From positions 124,001 through 188,000 of the forward strand of contig NZ_CP011502.1 in assembly GCF_001509405.1 (NCBI RefSeq): a stretch of DNA of 64,000 bases, in the 5' to 3' direction. The translations under genes and the position numbers were made by a program. Shown in pieces: positions 1 to 8,917 of this stretch; positions within the stretch are counted from its first letter, which is position 1; the number at the start of each line of letters is the position of its first letter. Below the pieces are notes generated by a model. The model ran no database searches. It was not told the origin of the DNA and saw only the letters and a program-made list of their open reading frames with translations. This stretch comes from Aeromicrobium erythreum (GTDB lineage: Bacteria; Actinomycetota; Actinomycetes; Propionibacteriales; Nocardioidaceae).

Positions 1-2283
1 GGGGAGGCGTTCGGCGCCTCGGTCGCCGCGCCGGCGGCCCGCCGCGTCGTGGCCGGGCAGGAGCCCTTCACCCTCGACCTGGAGGCGCCGGCGGACCTGC
101 TCCACGTCGCGGTGCTCGGCAGCCCGCACCCGCACGCGCGCATCGCCTCGATCGACACGTCACGGGCGGAGGCGCTGGAGGGCGTCCACCTGGTCCTCAC
201 CCACCACGACGCCCCCGACGTCCTCTACTCCACCGGCCGGCACCAGAGCCGGCTCGACGACCCCGACGACACGCGCATGCTCGACCCCGTCCTGCGGTTC
301 GCCGGCCAGCGCGTCGCGGTGGTCGTGGCCGAGACCGTCGCCACCGCGCAGGAGGCCTGCCGGCTCGTCGACGTGGAGTACGAGGTGCTGCCCGCGGTCC
401 TCGACCCCGACGCGGCGCGTCGGCCAGGGGCGCCGCTCGTGCACGGCGACAAGGACCCGGTCGTCTCGCGCATCGCCGAGCCCACCCGCAACGTCGTCGC
501 CCAGCTGCACGACGAGCACGGCGACGTCGAGGCGGCGCTGGCCTCGGCCCACGCCGTCGTGTCGGGCACGTGGCAGACGTCGCGGGTCTCGCACGCCCAG
601 CTCGAGACGCACGGCGGCCGCGGCTGGCTGGCCGACGATGGCACCCTCGTGGTGCGCACCAGCACGCAGGTGCCGTTCCTGGTGCGCGACGAGCTCGCCC
701 ACGTGCTCTCCCTGCCGCGCGAGCGGGTGCGGGTGCTCGCCGCCCGGGTCGGCGGCGGGTTCGGCGGCAAGCAGGAGATGCTCGTCGAGGACGTCATCGG
801 GCTGGCCGTCCTGCGCACCGGACGCCCCGTGCAGTACGAGCTGAGCCGCGAGGACCAGTTCACGATCGTGCCGTGCCGCCACCCCATGCGGGTCGGCGTC
901 ACGCTCGGCGCCGACGCCGACGGGCACCTGACGGCGCTCAAGCTCGACGTGCTGTCCGACACCGGCGCCTACGGCAACCACGCCGTCGGCGTCATGTTCC
1001 ACGGCTGCCACGAGTCGGTCGCGCAGTACCGCTGCCCCAACAAGCGGGTCGACGCCGAGGCCGTCTACACCCACCAGCTCCCGTCGGGCGCCTTCCGCGG
1101 CTACGGCCTCGGGCAGGTCATGTTCGGCATCGAGTCGGCCATGGACGACCTCGCCGCCGAGCTCGGGCTGGACCCCGCCGAGCTGCGACGTCGCAACGCC
1201 GTCGTGCCCGGCGACCCGTTCGTGGTCACGGCGCTGGAGGAGGACGACCTCGAGTACGGCTCCTACGGGCTCGACCAGTGCCTCGACCTCGTCGACGCCG
1301 CGCTCGCGTCGGGTCGCGGCGACGACGCTCCCGAGGGCTGGCCGACGGGACGCGGCGTCGCGATGGCGATGATCGCCACCATCCCGCCGCGCGGGCACTT
1401 CACCGACGTGGCGGTGGCGGTCGACGCCGACGGCCGCTACACCGTCTCCGTCGGCACCGCCGAGTTCGGCAACGGCACCACGACGGTGCACGTCCAGCTC
1501 GCGGCGACCGAGCTGGCCACGACGCCCGACCGCGTCCGGGTGCGCCAGAGCGACACGGCGACGTCGGGCTACGACACCGGCGCCTACGGCTCGGCCGGCT
1601 CCGTCGTCGCGGGCAAGGCGGTGCACGTGGCGGCCGAGCGGCTGCACGCCGAGCTGCTCACGCTCGCCGCCCGTGCGGCCGGCGTCGCCCGCGGCCACTG
1701 CACGCTCGAGCGCGACGGCGTGCGCCTGCCCGACGGGTCGCTCCTGAGCTTCCGCGAGGTCGTGCCCGACGGGCTGTCGGCGGAGGGCACCCACGACGGG
1801 AGCCCACGCTCGGTGGCCTTCAACGTCCACGGCTTCCGGGTGGCGGTCGACCCGACGTCGGGCGAGGTGCGGGTGCTGCAGTCGGTGCACGCCGCCGACG
1901 CGGGCGTCGTGATCAACCCCGAGCAGCTCCGGGGCCAGGTGGAGGGCGGTGTCGCGCAGGCGATCGGCTCGGCCCTGCAGGAGGAGGTGGTCGTGGAGGA
2001 CGGACACGTCGTGACGCGCACCTTCCGTTCCTACCGCGTGCCGCAGATGGCCGACGTGCCCACGACCGAGGTGCTCTTCGCCGACACCCACGACGAGCTC
2101 GGCCCGCGTGGCGCGAAGTCGATGAGCGAGGCACCGTACAACCCGGTGGCCCCGGCCCTCGCCAACGCGATCACCGACGCGCTCGGCGCACGTCCCCGCA
2201 CGCTGCCGATGAGTCGAGACCGGGTCTGGCGGCTCGCGCAGACCGGGTCCGACGCACCACCGAGTCGGCAGCGCCGGGGCTAG
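1..2283 (+). CDS. Xanthine dehydrogenase, molybdopterin-binding large subunit (5' partial)
   Basis: The frame is open at the first base, so the N-terminus lies before the window; the GTG at 49 is internal, because the preceding codons already read as the family's N-terminal segment. The protein hydroxylates hypoxanthine and xanthine to urate using molybdopterin with FAD and 2Fe-2S partners, probably encoded just upstream. Visible hallmarks are the Moco loop GGGFGGKQE (codons about 250-258), AFRGYGLGQ (about 364-372) and the C-terminal GAKSMSEAPYNP (about 704-715). XdhC is encoded convergently just downstream and a guanine-deaminase-like enzyme lies beyond it, which supports purine breakdown. 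Aldehyde oxidase or another hydroxylase of the same fold cannot be excluded. Confidence 0.88.
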   Translation, partial: GEAFGASVAAPAARRVVAGQEPFTLDLEAPADLLHVAVLGSPHPHARIASIDTSRAEALEGVHLVLTHHDAPDVLYSTGRHQSRLDDPDDTRMLDPVLRFAGQRVAVVVAETVATAQEACRLVDVEYEVLPAVLDPDAARRPGAPLVHGDKDPVVSRIAEPTRNVVAQLHDEHGDVEAALASAHAVVSGTWQTSRVSHAQLETHGGRGWLADDGTLVVRTSTQVPFLVRDELAHVLSLPRERVRVLAARVGGGFGGKQEMLVEDVIGLAVLRTGRPVQYELSREDQFTIVPCRHPMRVGVTLGADADGHLTALKLDVLSDTGAYGNHAVGVMFHGCHESVAQYRCPNKRVDAEAVYTHQLPSGAFRGYGLGQVMFGIESAMDDLAAELGLDPAELRRRNAVVPGDPFVVTALEEDDLEYGSYGLDQCLDLVDAALASGRGDDAPEGWPTGRGVAMAMIATIPPRGHFTDVAVAVDADGRYTVSVGTAEFGNGTTTVHVQLAATELATTPDRVRVRQSDTATSGYDTGAYGSAGSVVAGKAVHVAAERLHAELLTLAARAAGVARGHCTLERDGVRLPDGSLLSFREVVPDGLSAEGTHDGSPRSVAFNVHGFRVAVDPTSGEVRVLQSVHAADAGVVINPEQLRGQVEGGVAQAIGSALQEEVVVEDGHVVTRTFRSYRVPQMADVPTTEVLFADTHDELGPRGAKSMSEAPYNPVAPALANAITDALGARPRTLPMSRDRVWRLAQTGSDAPPSRQRRG

Positions 2284-2295
2284 GTCGGCCGGCCC

Positions 2296-3207
2296 TCAGG
2301 CCGGGTCGAGGCGCGCGGGGGACCGGTGGATCGGTCCGGTCGTGGCCGAGAGCGGCTGCGCCGAGCCGCCGTGGCGGACGGCCAGCACCTCCGCCAGGAT
2401 CGCCACGGCGGTGTGCTCGGGGCCCGAGCCGCCGAGGTCGAGCCCGAGGGGGGAGCGCAGACGGCTGACGTCGACGCCGTCGAGGGCGCGCACGCGTCGT
2501 TCGTGCGTGGTGCGCGAGCCCATCGCGCCGACGTAGCCGGCCCCGCCCTCCAGGGCCGACGCGAGCACGACCGTGTCGCGGTCGAGGTCGTGCCCGAGCA
2601 CGCACACGGCGTCCTCGGGCGACCACGTGCGCGTCGCGCACCAGTCCGCGAGGTCGGCCACGACGACCGCCGTCGCGTCGGGGAAGCGCTCCTTCGTCGC
2701 GAAGGTCGCGCGGTGGTCGAGGACGGTGACGGCGAAGCCGGCGCGCGACGCGAGCGCGCACAGCGCCACGGCGAACTCCACGGCTCCGACCACCACGAGC
2801 TTCGGCGGCCGCTGGACCGAGATGCTGGTGCCGGCGAGCGTCAGGGTCGCGGACCTCCCGCCCGCCGCGCACTCGACCTGGTGCCACTGCTCCGCGTCGA
2901 GCGACGCGAGGTCGCACACGAGCACCTCGATCGTCCCGCCGCACATCAGGCCGGGCTCCAGCCAGTCGCCTGCGGAGTAGGTCCGCCGTCGCGTGGGCCC
3001 TCCCGCGAGGACCTCCTCGCACTCGGCGACGAGGGCACCCTCGACGCACCCGCCGGAGATGCTGCCGACCACGCGTCCGGTGTCGTCGACCGCCATGGCC
3101 GCGCCCACCGCGCGCGGCGCGCTGCCGTGCACGGCCACCAGGGTGGCGACGGCGACGCGACGACCCTCGGTCGTCCAGGTGCGGAGCGTGGGGGCGATGT
3201 CGAGCAC
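2296..3207 (-). CDS. xdhC: XdhC/CoxI family molybdenum cofactor maturation protein
   Basis: A 303-residue protein with the two usual XdhC parts: an N-terminal XdhC/CoxI domain with SGGCVEGAL (51-59) and MCGG (88-91), and a C-terminal Rossmann-like domain beginning near LVVVGAVEFAVAL (about 138-150). Known relatives bind Moco and deliver its sulfurated form to xanthine dehydrogenase. It ends 12 bp from the convergent XDH subunit gene. Its promoter region, shared with the divergent deaminase at 3316, carries the 11-bp-spaced GlnR-like pentamers at 3230-3267, so nitrogen control is likely by inference. Confidence 0.88.
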   Translation of the reverse strand: MLDIAPTLRTWTTEGRRVAVATLVAVHGSAPRAVGAAMAVDDTGRVVGSISGGCVEGALVAECEEVLAGGPTRRRTYSAGDWLEPGLMCGGTIEVLVCDLASLDAEQWHQVECAAGGRSATLTLAGTSISVQRPPKLVVVGAVEFAVALCALASRAGFAVTVLDHRATFATKERFPDATAVVVADLADWCATRTWSPEDAVCVLGHDLDRDTVVLASALEGGAGYVGAMGSRTTHERRVRALDGVDVSRLRSPLGLDLGGSGPEHTAVAILAEVLAVRHGGSAQPLSATTGPIHRSPARLDPA

Positions 3208-3229
3208 GGACCCAGCCTGCGGGACAAGT

Positions 3230-3267
3230 GTTTCATCGCGGGGACGGTGGAGAAACGCTCACGAAAC
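3230..3267. promoter_or_regulatory. GlnR-like nitrogen-control box between xdhC and deaminase
   Basis: Four pentamers start at 3230, 3241, 3252 and 3263 (GTTTC, GGGAC, GAAAC, GAAAC), each separated by exactly 6 nt, giving an 11-bp period. The actinobacterial GlnR consensus is GTNAC-N6-GAAAC; GGGAC-N6-GAAAC matches 9 of 10 positions. The array lies between two divergent purine-catabolism genes. Binding is inferred, not shown. Confidence 0.55.
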
Positions 3268-3315
3268 ACCCTCTTGCGACGATCCCCGGCAGGAGCACGA
3301 GAGAGGGAGTCGACG

Positions 3316-3792
3316 ATGAGCGACGAGCAGGACGCGACGTGGCTGGCACTGGCCGTCGACCTCGCCACGCAGAACGTGGCCGAGGGTGGCGGACCCTTCG
3401 GGGCGGTGCTCGTGAAGGGTGACGAGCTGGTCGCCACGGGACAGAACCGGGTCACCCGCGACCTCGACCCGAGCGCCCACGCCGAGGTCGTCGCCATCCG
3501 CGCCGCGTGCCGGGCGATCGGCGACTTCTCCCTGGCAGGACTGACGTTGTACTCCTCCTGCGAGCCGTGCCCGATGTGCCTGGCGACGTCGCTGTGGTCG
3601 CGTGTCGACCGGGTCGTGTTCGCCGCCGACCGCGACGACGCGGCCCGCGGCGGGTTCGACGACCGCGAGTTCTACGAGCTCTTCTCGCGCGACCGTGCGA
3701 CGTGGGGCACGACGGTCCAGGCGACCCGCACGGCCGACGCGTCGTCGCCCTTCGACGCGTGGCTCAGCCACGCCGCGCGGACGGCCTACTGA
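3316..3792 (+). CDS. Nucleoside/guanine deaminase (cytidine deaminase fold)
   Basis: A 158-residue zinc deaminase. Zinc and catalytic motifs are HAE (55-57) and PCPMC (84-88), with H55, C85 and C88 as expected ligands and E57 as proton shuttle. The overall pattern resembles bacterial GuaD-type guanine deaminases, which make xanthine, the substrate of the neighbouring xanthine dehydrogenase. The ATG at 3316 is chosen because GGGAG sits just upstream and the family N-terminus fits; a longer frame upstream is only shadow. A tRNA-adenosine or cytosine deaminase role is less likely given the context. Confidence 0.8.
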   Translation: MSDEQDATWLALAVDLATQNVAEGGGPFGAVLVKGDELVATGQNRVTRDLDPSAHAEVVAIRAACRAIGDFSLAGLTLYSSCEPCPMCLATSLWSRVDRVVFAADRDDAARGGFDDREFYELFSRDRATWGTTVQATRTADASSPFDAWLSHAARTAY

Positions 3793-3865
3793 GATTTACG
3801 CAGGCGTAATGCCGATGCGTCGGGAGCGGAACGCGACGCTCCTAACGTCTCGGTCTGTAACGGGG

Positions 3866-3874
3866 GTTTCATCG
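3866..3874 (+). promoter_or_regulatory. GTTTCATCG motif before the ABC importer genes
   Basis: The same nonamer occurs at 3230 (xdhC/deaminase promoter) and 18750 (dimethylamine cluster promoter). Here it follows GTAAC (3857-3861) by 4 nt, so it is not in GlnR spacing. It may be a site for a shared nitrogen or purine regulator. Confidence 0.3.
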
Positions 3875-3914
3875 TCAGCAGCGCACGCTGCTCGAGCCAG
3901 GGAGTGCCACAGTC

Positions 3915-4982
3915 ATGAACCAGTCCATCCGCCGAGGAACCACCGCGCGTGTCGCCGCGGTGCTCTCGGCCGCCGCCCTCGCCCTGTCCGCGTGCGGCTC
4001 GAGCTCTGACTCCGCGGACGAGTCGTCGGGCGACGGCCTCGGAGACGTGACCGTCCAGTTCTCCTGGATCAAGAACGCCGAGTTCGCGGGCGAGTTCATC
4101 GCCGACAGCGCCGGCTACTACAAGGACGCCGGGCTCGGGAAGGCCACCTTCCTGGCCGGACCGGTCGCCCAGGAGGAGATCGTCGCCACCGGCAAGGCCG
4201 ACTTCGGCCTCAGCAACGCCGTCTCGACGGCCTCGGCGATCACCAACTCCGACTTCCCCCTCAAGATCATCGGTGCGACGTACCAGAAGAACCCGTTCTC
4301 GATCCTGTCGCTGGCCGACCAGGGCAACATCAAGACGCCGCAGGACCTCATCGGCAAGAAGATCGGCGTCCAGGACCCGAACCTCAGCCTCTTCAAGGCC
4401 TTCCTCGCCGCGAACGACATCGACGAGAAGGACGTCGAGATCGTCCCGAACGGCTTCGACGTCGCCCCGCTGGAGGACAAGCAGATCGACGGCCTCGTCG
4501 CCTACGTCACCAACGAGTCGCTGCTGGTCAAGAGCCACGGCTTCGACACCGTCGACCTCTCCTTCGCCGACAACAACCTGCCGTTCGTCGCCGAGAGCAT
4601 CATCACGACCGACGAGACGCTGAAGAAGAAGCCCGACTACGTCAAGGCGTTCCTCGAGGCCGAGATCAAGGGCTGGAAGGACGCCTGCGACGGCGAGGCC
4701 GGGTACGAGAAGGGCGCGAAGCTCGCCGTCGACACCTACGGCAAGGACATCGACCCGCCGCTGGAGCTCGACAAGGAGATCGCCCAGGCCAAGCAGCAGT
4801 GCGAGCTGCTCGTCAACACCGACGAGACCGCCAAGAACGGCATCTTCACGATCAGCGACGACCTCGTGCAGGCCAACCTGACGTCGCTCAAGGCGGCCGG
4901 CATCGACATCTCCGCCGACGACCTCTTCGACCTCGAGCCGCTCAACGAGCTGCTCAAGGAGAAGCCCGAGCTCGTCCAGTGA
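3915..4982 (+). CDS. ABC transporter substrate-binding lipoprotein, NMT1/SsuA-like
   Basis: A 355-residue periplasmic-binding-type lipoprotein. The signal peptide ends in the lipobox LSAC with C27 as the lipidated residue, followed by a Ser/Asp-rich linker. The mature part is an NMT1/THI5-like domain ([15 protein letters not shown] near the start, then [14 protein letters not shown]). This family carries pyrimidines, sulfonates and related small substrates. It is the first gene of a four-gene importer operon with an ATPase and two permeases. Placement after XDH, XdhC and a guanine deaminase suggests a purine or other nucleobase, but the ligand cannot be read from sequence. The codons here are Lys-rich compared with neighbours. 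Confidence 0.85.
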   Translation: MNQSIRRGTTARVAAVLSAAALALSACGSSSDSADESSGDGLGDVTVQFSWIKNAEFAGEFIADSAGYYKDAGLGKATFLAGPVAQEEIVATGKADFGLSNAVSTASAITNSDFPLKIIGATYQKNPFSILSLADQGNIKTPQDLIGKKIGVQDPNLSLFKAFLAANDIDEKDVEIVPNGFDVAPLEDKQIDGLVAYVTNESLLVKSHGFDTVDLSFADNNLPFVAESIITTDETLKKKPDYVKAFLEAEIKGWKDACDGEAGYEKGAKLAVDTYGKDIDPPLELDKEIAQAKQQCELLVNTDETAKNGIFTISDDLVQANLTSLKAAGIDISADDLFDLEPLNELLKEKPELVQ

Positions 4983-4989
4983 GGACCGC

Positions 4990-5817
4990 GTGAGCAACCT
5001 GACGACGCCGGCCGGCGGTGGGGCCCTGACGGTCCCCACCGCCGGCACCGGCCTGCACATCCAGGACCTGTCGAAGACGTTCTCCGTCGGACGCAAGGAG
5101 GTGGTCGCCCTCACGGACGCCACCCTGCACACGGACAAGGGCAGCTTCCTGTCGCTGCTCGGCCCGTCGGGCTGCGGCAAGTCGACGATCCTGCGCATCC
5201 TGGCCGGCCTCGAGAAGCCGACCAGCGGACGCGCGACCGTCGACGGCAAGTCGCCCACCGAGCTGCGCCGCGACCACGAGCTCGGCATCGCCTTCCAGGA
5301 CTCGGCCCTGCTGCCGTGGCGGTCGGTGGAGTCCAACATCCGCCTGCCGTTCCAGGTCTCGGGCGAGCAGCCCGACGACGCCCTGGTCAAGGAGCTCATC
5401 GCGCTCGTCGGCCTGGAGGGCTTCGAGAAGGCCAAGCCCGCGCAGCTCTCAGGAGGCATGCGTCAGCGCGTGTCGATCGCCCGCTCGCTCGTGGTGAAGC
5501 CGTCGGTCCTGCTGCTCGACGAGCCGTTCGGCGCGCTCGACGACATGACCCGCCAGCGGCTGAACGTCGAGCTGCTGCGGATCTGGACCGAGAAGCCCGC
5601 GACCACGCTCATGGTCACGCACGGCATCTCCGAGGCGATCTTCCTGTCGGACCAGGTGGCGGTCATGAGCCCGCGACCCGGCCGCATCAAGGAGGTCATC
5701 GACGTCGACCTGCCGCGCCCGCGCGTGCCGGAGATGATGCGCACGCCGGAGTTCCACGCACTGCACGACCAGGCCTCGGAGCTGCTGTTCGGCGCCGGCG
5801 GGGCGGCGGTCGAGTGA
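4990..5817 (+). CDS. ABC transporter ATP-binding protein (nitrate/sulfonate/NMT1 type)
   Basis: A 275-residue nucleotide-binding subunit. Walker A is GPSGCGKS (58-65), the signature is LSGGMRQR (153-160) and Walker B is VLLLDEP (173-179), followed by the H-loop region MVTHG. It starts at GTG 4990, 8 bp after the binding-protein stop, and its TGA overlaps the next gene's ATG by one base. It powers the importer made with the two downstream permeases. The family matches SsuB/TauB-type importers. Confidence 0.9.
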   Translation: MSNLTTPAGGGALTVPTAGTGLHIQDLSKTFSVGRKEVVALTDATLHTDKGSFLSLLGPSGCGKSTILRILAGLEKPTSGRATVDGKSPTELRRDHELGIAFQDSALLPWRSVESNIRLPFQVSGEQPDDALVKELIALVGLEGFEKAKPAQLSGGMRQRVSIARSLVVKPSVLLLDEPFGALDDMTRQRLNVELLRIWTEKPATTLMVTHGISEAIFLSDQVAVMSPRPGRIKEVIDVDLPRPRVPEMMRTPEFHALHDQASELLFGAGGAAVE

Positions 5818-6617
5818 TGAGCACCCTGTCGCTCTCGCCCGAGCGCACGAAAACGCTCGGGATCGGCGCGGCGGGCCTCGTGGGCACCGTCGCGCTCTGG
5901 TGGCTCGTCGCGGCGACCGTGCTCGCGCGCTTCCAGGTGCCGACGCCGGGCGAGGTGCTGTCGACCTTCGCCGACCGCGGCTTCGACTACTACCGCACCG
6001 TCTTCTCGATCACGCTCGAGGAGTCGCTGTACGGCTACCTCGTCGGCGTCGCCCTCGCGCTGACCGTCGCCGTGCTCGTGCTGCTCGTGCCGTTCATCGA
6101 GCCCATCGTCATGCAGCTCGCCGTCATCACCTACTGCCTGCCCATCGTGGTGCTCGCGCCGATCCTCATCACGGTGCACGAGATCCCCGAGAAGGGCGGA
6201 CTGTCCGCGACGGCCATCGACCTCGCGGCCGTCTCGGTGTTCTTCACGACCGTCGTCGGCGCCGTGCTCGGGTTCCGCGCGGCCGACCAGGCGACGCTCG
6301 ACGTCGTCGAGGTCTACGGCGGGAGCCGCCTGCAGCAGCTGCTGCGCGTGCGGGTCGTCGCTGCGCTGCCGGCGCTGTTCACGACGCTGCAGATCGCGGC
6401 ACCGGCGGCCTTCCTCGGGGCGCTGCTGGGCGAGTACTTCGACCGGCACCTCGAGATCGGCGTCGGACCGTCGCTCATCCTCAGCCAGAACAACCGGGAG
6501 ACCGCGCTCGCGTGGTCGCTCGGCATCGGCTGCGCGCTCGTGTCGGGCCTGGCGTACGCCCTGCTCGGGCTGCTCGGTCGCGTCGTGGCGCCGTGGTCGC
6601 GGGGAGCGGCCTCATGA
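5817..6617 (+). CDS. ABC transporter permease, SsuC/BPD type (first of two)
   Basis: A 266-residue inner-membrane permease starting at an ATG that overlaps the ATPase stop. It has about six hydrophobic segments and the coupling-helix region near EVYGGSRLQQLLRVRV, the BPD-type EAA loop. Two different permeases follow one another here, so the transporter is probably a heterodimer in the membrane, unlike SsuC homodimers. Its own stop overlaps the next start as ATGA. Confidence 0.85.
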   Translation: MSTLSLSPERTKTLGIGAAGLVGTVALWWLVAATVLARFQVPTPGEVLSTFADRGFDYYRTVFSITLEESLYGYLVGVALALTVAVLVLLVPFIEPIVMQLAVITYCLPIVVLAPILITVHEIPEKGGLSATAIDLAAVSVFFTTVVGAVLGFRAADQATLDVVEVYGGSRLQQLLRVRVVAALPALFTTLQIAAPAAFLGALLGEYFDRHLEIGVGPSLILSQNNRETALAWSLGIGCALVSGLAYALLGLLGRVVAPWSRGAAS

Positions 6618-7405
6618 GGGTCCTCGCCGTCGCCCGGCCCCTGCTCACCATCCTCGTCGTGCTGGCCGCGACGATCGGCGCCTGGTACGCGCTCGTCACC
6701 CTCACGGGCGTCAGCGACCTCACCACCCGGCTGCCGCAGGACGTCATCGCCTACCTGTTCACCGAGGACGACGCCGCCGCGAACCGCGCCGAGGTGCTCG
6801 GCGCGCTCGGCCAGACCGTCATCGACGCCGGGATCGGCTTCGTCGCCGGCCTGAGCGCCGCGTTCGTGCTCGCGACGGTCATGGTGCTGTGGTCGGGCGT
6901 CGAGGCGGCCACCATGCCGGTCGTCATGATCGTGCGCACCGTGCCGCTCGTGGCGCTCGCACCGATCATCACCCTGCTGTTCGGCAACGGGTTCTGGTGC
7001 GTCGCGGTGATGAGCGGCATCGTCGTGCTGTTCCCGGCGCTCGTGAACATCGCGTACGGGCTGCGGTCGGTGACGCCGCAGATGCACGACGTGGTGACCG
7101 TCTACGGCGGCTCGTCGTGGGACGTCATGCGTCGGGTCGCGTTCCCGACGGCGCTGCCGTCGATCTTCGCCGCCATCCGGATCTCGGTGCCCGGCGCCAT
7201 CACCGGCGCGCTGATCGCCGAGTACTTCACGACGACCGACAGCGTCGGCAAGGCGGTCAACCAGGCGCTCGCGCTCTACCAGTACGACAAGCTCTGGTCG
7301 CTCGTCGTCGTGGTCACGCTCGTCTCCGTGATCGGCTACGCCCTCGCGCAGCTGGCCGAGACCTTCGTGCTGGCGCGGTACGGCCGCAACGCCGGCCGCG
7401 CCTGA
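6614..7405 (+). CDS. ABC transporter permease, SsuC/BPD type (second of two)
   Basis: A 263-residue permease beginning at ATG 6614 with a 4-base ATGA overlap with the previous gene. The EAA-like loop is visible as VVTVYGGSSWDVMRRVAFPTALP. It is related to but clearly diverged from its neighbour, in keeping with a heterodimeric channel. It is the last gene of the importer operon and is followed by intergenic palindromes. Confidence 0.85.
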   Translation: MRVLAVARPLLTILVVLAATIGAWYALVTLTGVSDLTTRLPQDVIAYLFTEDDAAANRAEVLGALGQTVIDAGIGFVAGLSAAFVLATVMVLWSGVEAATMPVVMIVRTVPLVALAPIITLLFGNGFWCVAVMSGIVVLFPALVNIAYGLRSVTPQMHDVVTVYGGSSWDVMRRVAFPTALPSIFAAIRISVPGAITGALIAEYFTTTDSVGKAVNQALALYQYDKLWSLVVVVTLVSVIGYALAQLAETFVLARYGRNAGRA

Positions 7406-7431
7406 CCCCCTCCCCCCCCGCCGCGCCTGCT

Positions 7432-7457
7432 CGTTTGCGTGGGGCCCCACGCAAACG
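7432..7457. repeat. Perfect 26-bp intergenic palindrome (copy 1)
   Basis: Arm CGTTTGCGTGGGG is followed directly by its exact complement with no loop. The 24-bp core recurs at 23775-23806 and, with one mismatch, at 7494-7518. It sits just after the ABC operon and could act as a terminator, but lacks a T-tract and has no loop, which favours a REP-like element. Confidence 0.7.
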
Positions 7458-7493
7458 TGCGGTTCGGGCCGATGTTTGCGGTGGGGGGAGCTG

Positions 7494-7518
7494 GTTTGGG
7501 TGGGGCCCCACGCAAACG
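7494..7518. repeat. Near-perfect copy of the GTTTGCGTGGGG palindrome (copy 2)
   Basis: Left arm reads GGTTTGGGTGGGG and right arm CCCCACGCAAACG, one mismatch from a full palindrome. Between copies 1 and 2 lies a further degenerate half copy (TGTTTGCGGTGGGG near 7473). Confidence 0.65.
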
Positions 7519-7537
7519 TGCACTCGACGGCCAGGCG

Positions 7538-7543
7538 CATACT
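7538..7543 (+). promoter_or_regulatory. -10 box CATACT of a leaderless promoter
   Basis: CATACT ends 7 nt before GTG 7551, so transcription should begin at or next to the start codon. This decides the start of the MFS gene. Confidence 0.5.
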
Positions 7544-7550
7544 GGGGCGA

Positions 7551-8846
7551 GTGAGCGCGACGACGAGACGAGGGCCGGTCGCCGTCTGGCTCACCGGCCT
7601 CTCGCTGTACTTCCTCGCCGTGTTCCACCGCTCGTCACTGGCGGTCGCCGGGCTGGCCGCGACGGAGCGGTTCGGCATCTCCGCCGCACAGCTGTCGACG
7701 TTCGTCATGCTGCAGCTCGTCGTCTACGCCGGCATGCAGATCCCCGTCGGGCTCCTGCTCGACCGGTTCGGGCCGCGCCGCATCCTCACCATCGGCGTGG
7801 TCGTGCTGACCCTCGCCCAGGCGGCGTTCGCGCTCGCCGACACCTTCGCCGTGGCGCTGGTGGCGCGCGTCTTCGTCGGGCTCGGCGACGCGATGACCTT
7901 CGTGTGCGTGCTGCGGCTCGTCACCACCTGGTTCCCGTCGCGACGCATCCCGCTCGTCACCCAGCTCACCGGCGTCCTCGGCCAGCTCGGCGCGCTCGTC
8001 GCCGCCGTGCCGATGACGTGGGCGCTGCGTGAGCTCGGCTGGACGCCCACCTACCTCGCGGCCGCCTCGCTCGGGCTGGTGCTGCTGGTCGTGCTGCTCG
8101 TCGTCGTGCACGACGAGCCCGGCTCGCCTCGCGTGCTCGGGGCGCCCCTGTCGTGGACGACGGTCCGCAGCAGCCTGGCCGCGTCGTGGCGCCACCCCGG
8201 CACACGGCTCGGCTTCTGGGTCCACTTCACGACCCAGTTCAGCGCGACGACCCTCGGCCTGCTGTGGGGCTACCCCTTCTTCGTGCGCGGCGAAGGTCGC
8301 ACGTCGGCGCAGGCGGGCGCCCTGCTGACCATCCTCGTGCTCGCCGTCATGGTCGCGGGGCCCGTGCTCGCGTGGGCCATCACGCGCGACCCGTGGCACC
8401 GCTCGACGATCGTGCTGGGCATCGTCGGCTCCATCGTCGCCGTCTGGACGGTGGTGCTCGCGTGGCCCGGCACCGCCCCGAGCTGGCTGCTCGTGCTGCT
8501 GGTCGTGGTCGTCGGCGTCGGCGGCCCCGCGTCGATGGTCGGGTTCGACCTCGGCCGCTCCTTCAACCCGCCCGACCGCCTCGGTGCGGCCACGGGGATC
8601 ATCAACCAGGGTGGCTTCGTGGCGTCGCTGCTGCTCGTCGTGGCCATCGGGCTCGTGCTCGACTGGCGCACGCCCGGGGCCAGCACCGACTACGCGCCCG
8701 GAGCGTTCCGGTGGGCGATGTCGGTGCAGTACGTCCTCTGGGCGGTCGGCCTCACCCAGATCTGGCGCTACCGCCGCCGCACGCGCGCGCAGCTGCTCGC
8801 CGAGGACCCCGACGCGCGCGAGCACTGGCGCGGTCGGCTGGCCTGA
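7551..8846 (+). CDS. MFS transporter
   Basis: A 431-residue major facilitator with about 12 hydrophobic segments and the inter-helix 2/3 motif GLLLDRFGPRRIL in the N-terminal half. GTG 7551 is preferred over upstream in-frame codons because a -10 box lies 7 nt before it and the upstream codons belong to the palindrome region. The substrate cannot be told. The next gene is convergent. Confidence 0.85.
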   Translation: MSATTRRGPVAVWLTGLSLYFLAVFHRSSLAVAGLAATERFGISAAQLSTFVMLQLVVYAGMQIPVGLLLDRFGPRRILTIGVVVLTLAQAAFALADTFAVALVARVFVGLGDAMTFVCVLRLVTTWFPSRRIPLVTQLTGVLGQLGALVAAVPMTWALRELGWTPTYLAAASLGLVLLVVLLVVVHDEPGSPRVLGAPLSWTTVRSSLAASWRHPGTRLGFWVHFTTQFSATTLGLLWGYPFFVRGEGRTSAQAGALLTILVLAVMVAGPVLAWAITRDPWHRSTIVLGIVGSIVAVWTVVLAWPGTAPSWLLVLLVVVVGVGGPASMVGFDLGRSFNPPDRLGAATGIINQGGFVASLLLVVAIGLVLDWRTPGASTDYAPGAFRWAMSVQYVLWAVGLTQIWRYRRRTRAQLLAEDPDAREHWRGRLA

Positions 8847-8917
8847 CCCGACCACTCAGGCACGAGAGCGGGGCGTCGCGGACCGCACGGATCCAGTGCC
8901 GAGGACGGTCGCGCCGC

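Noticed and set aside
3857-3874. GlnR box before the ABC importer
   Set aside because: GTAAC and GTTTC are present but separated by 4 nt instead of 6 and in the wrong orientation, so only the shared nonamer is reported.
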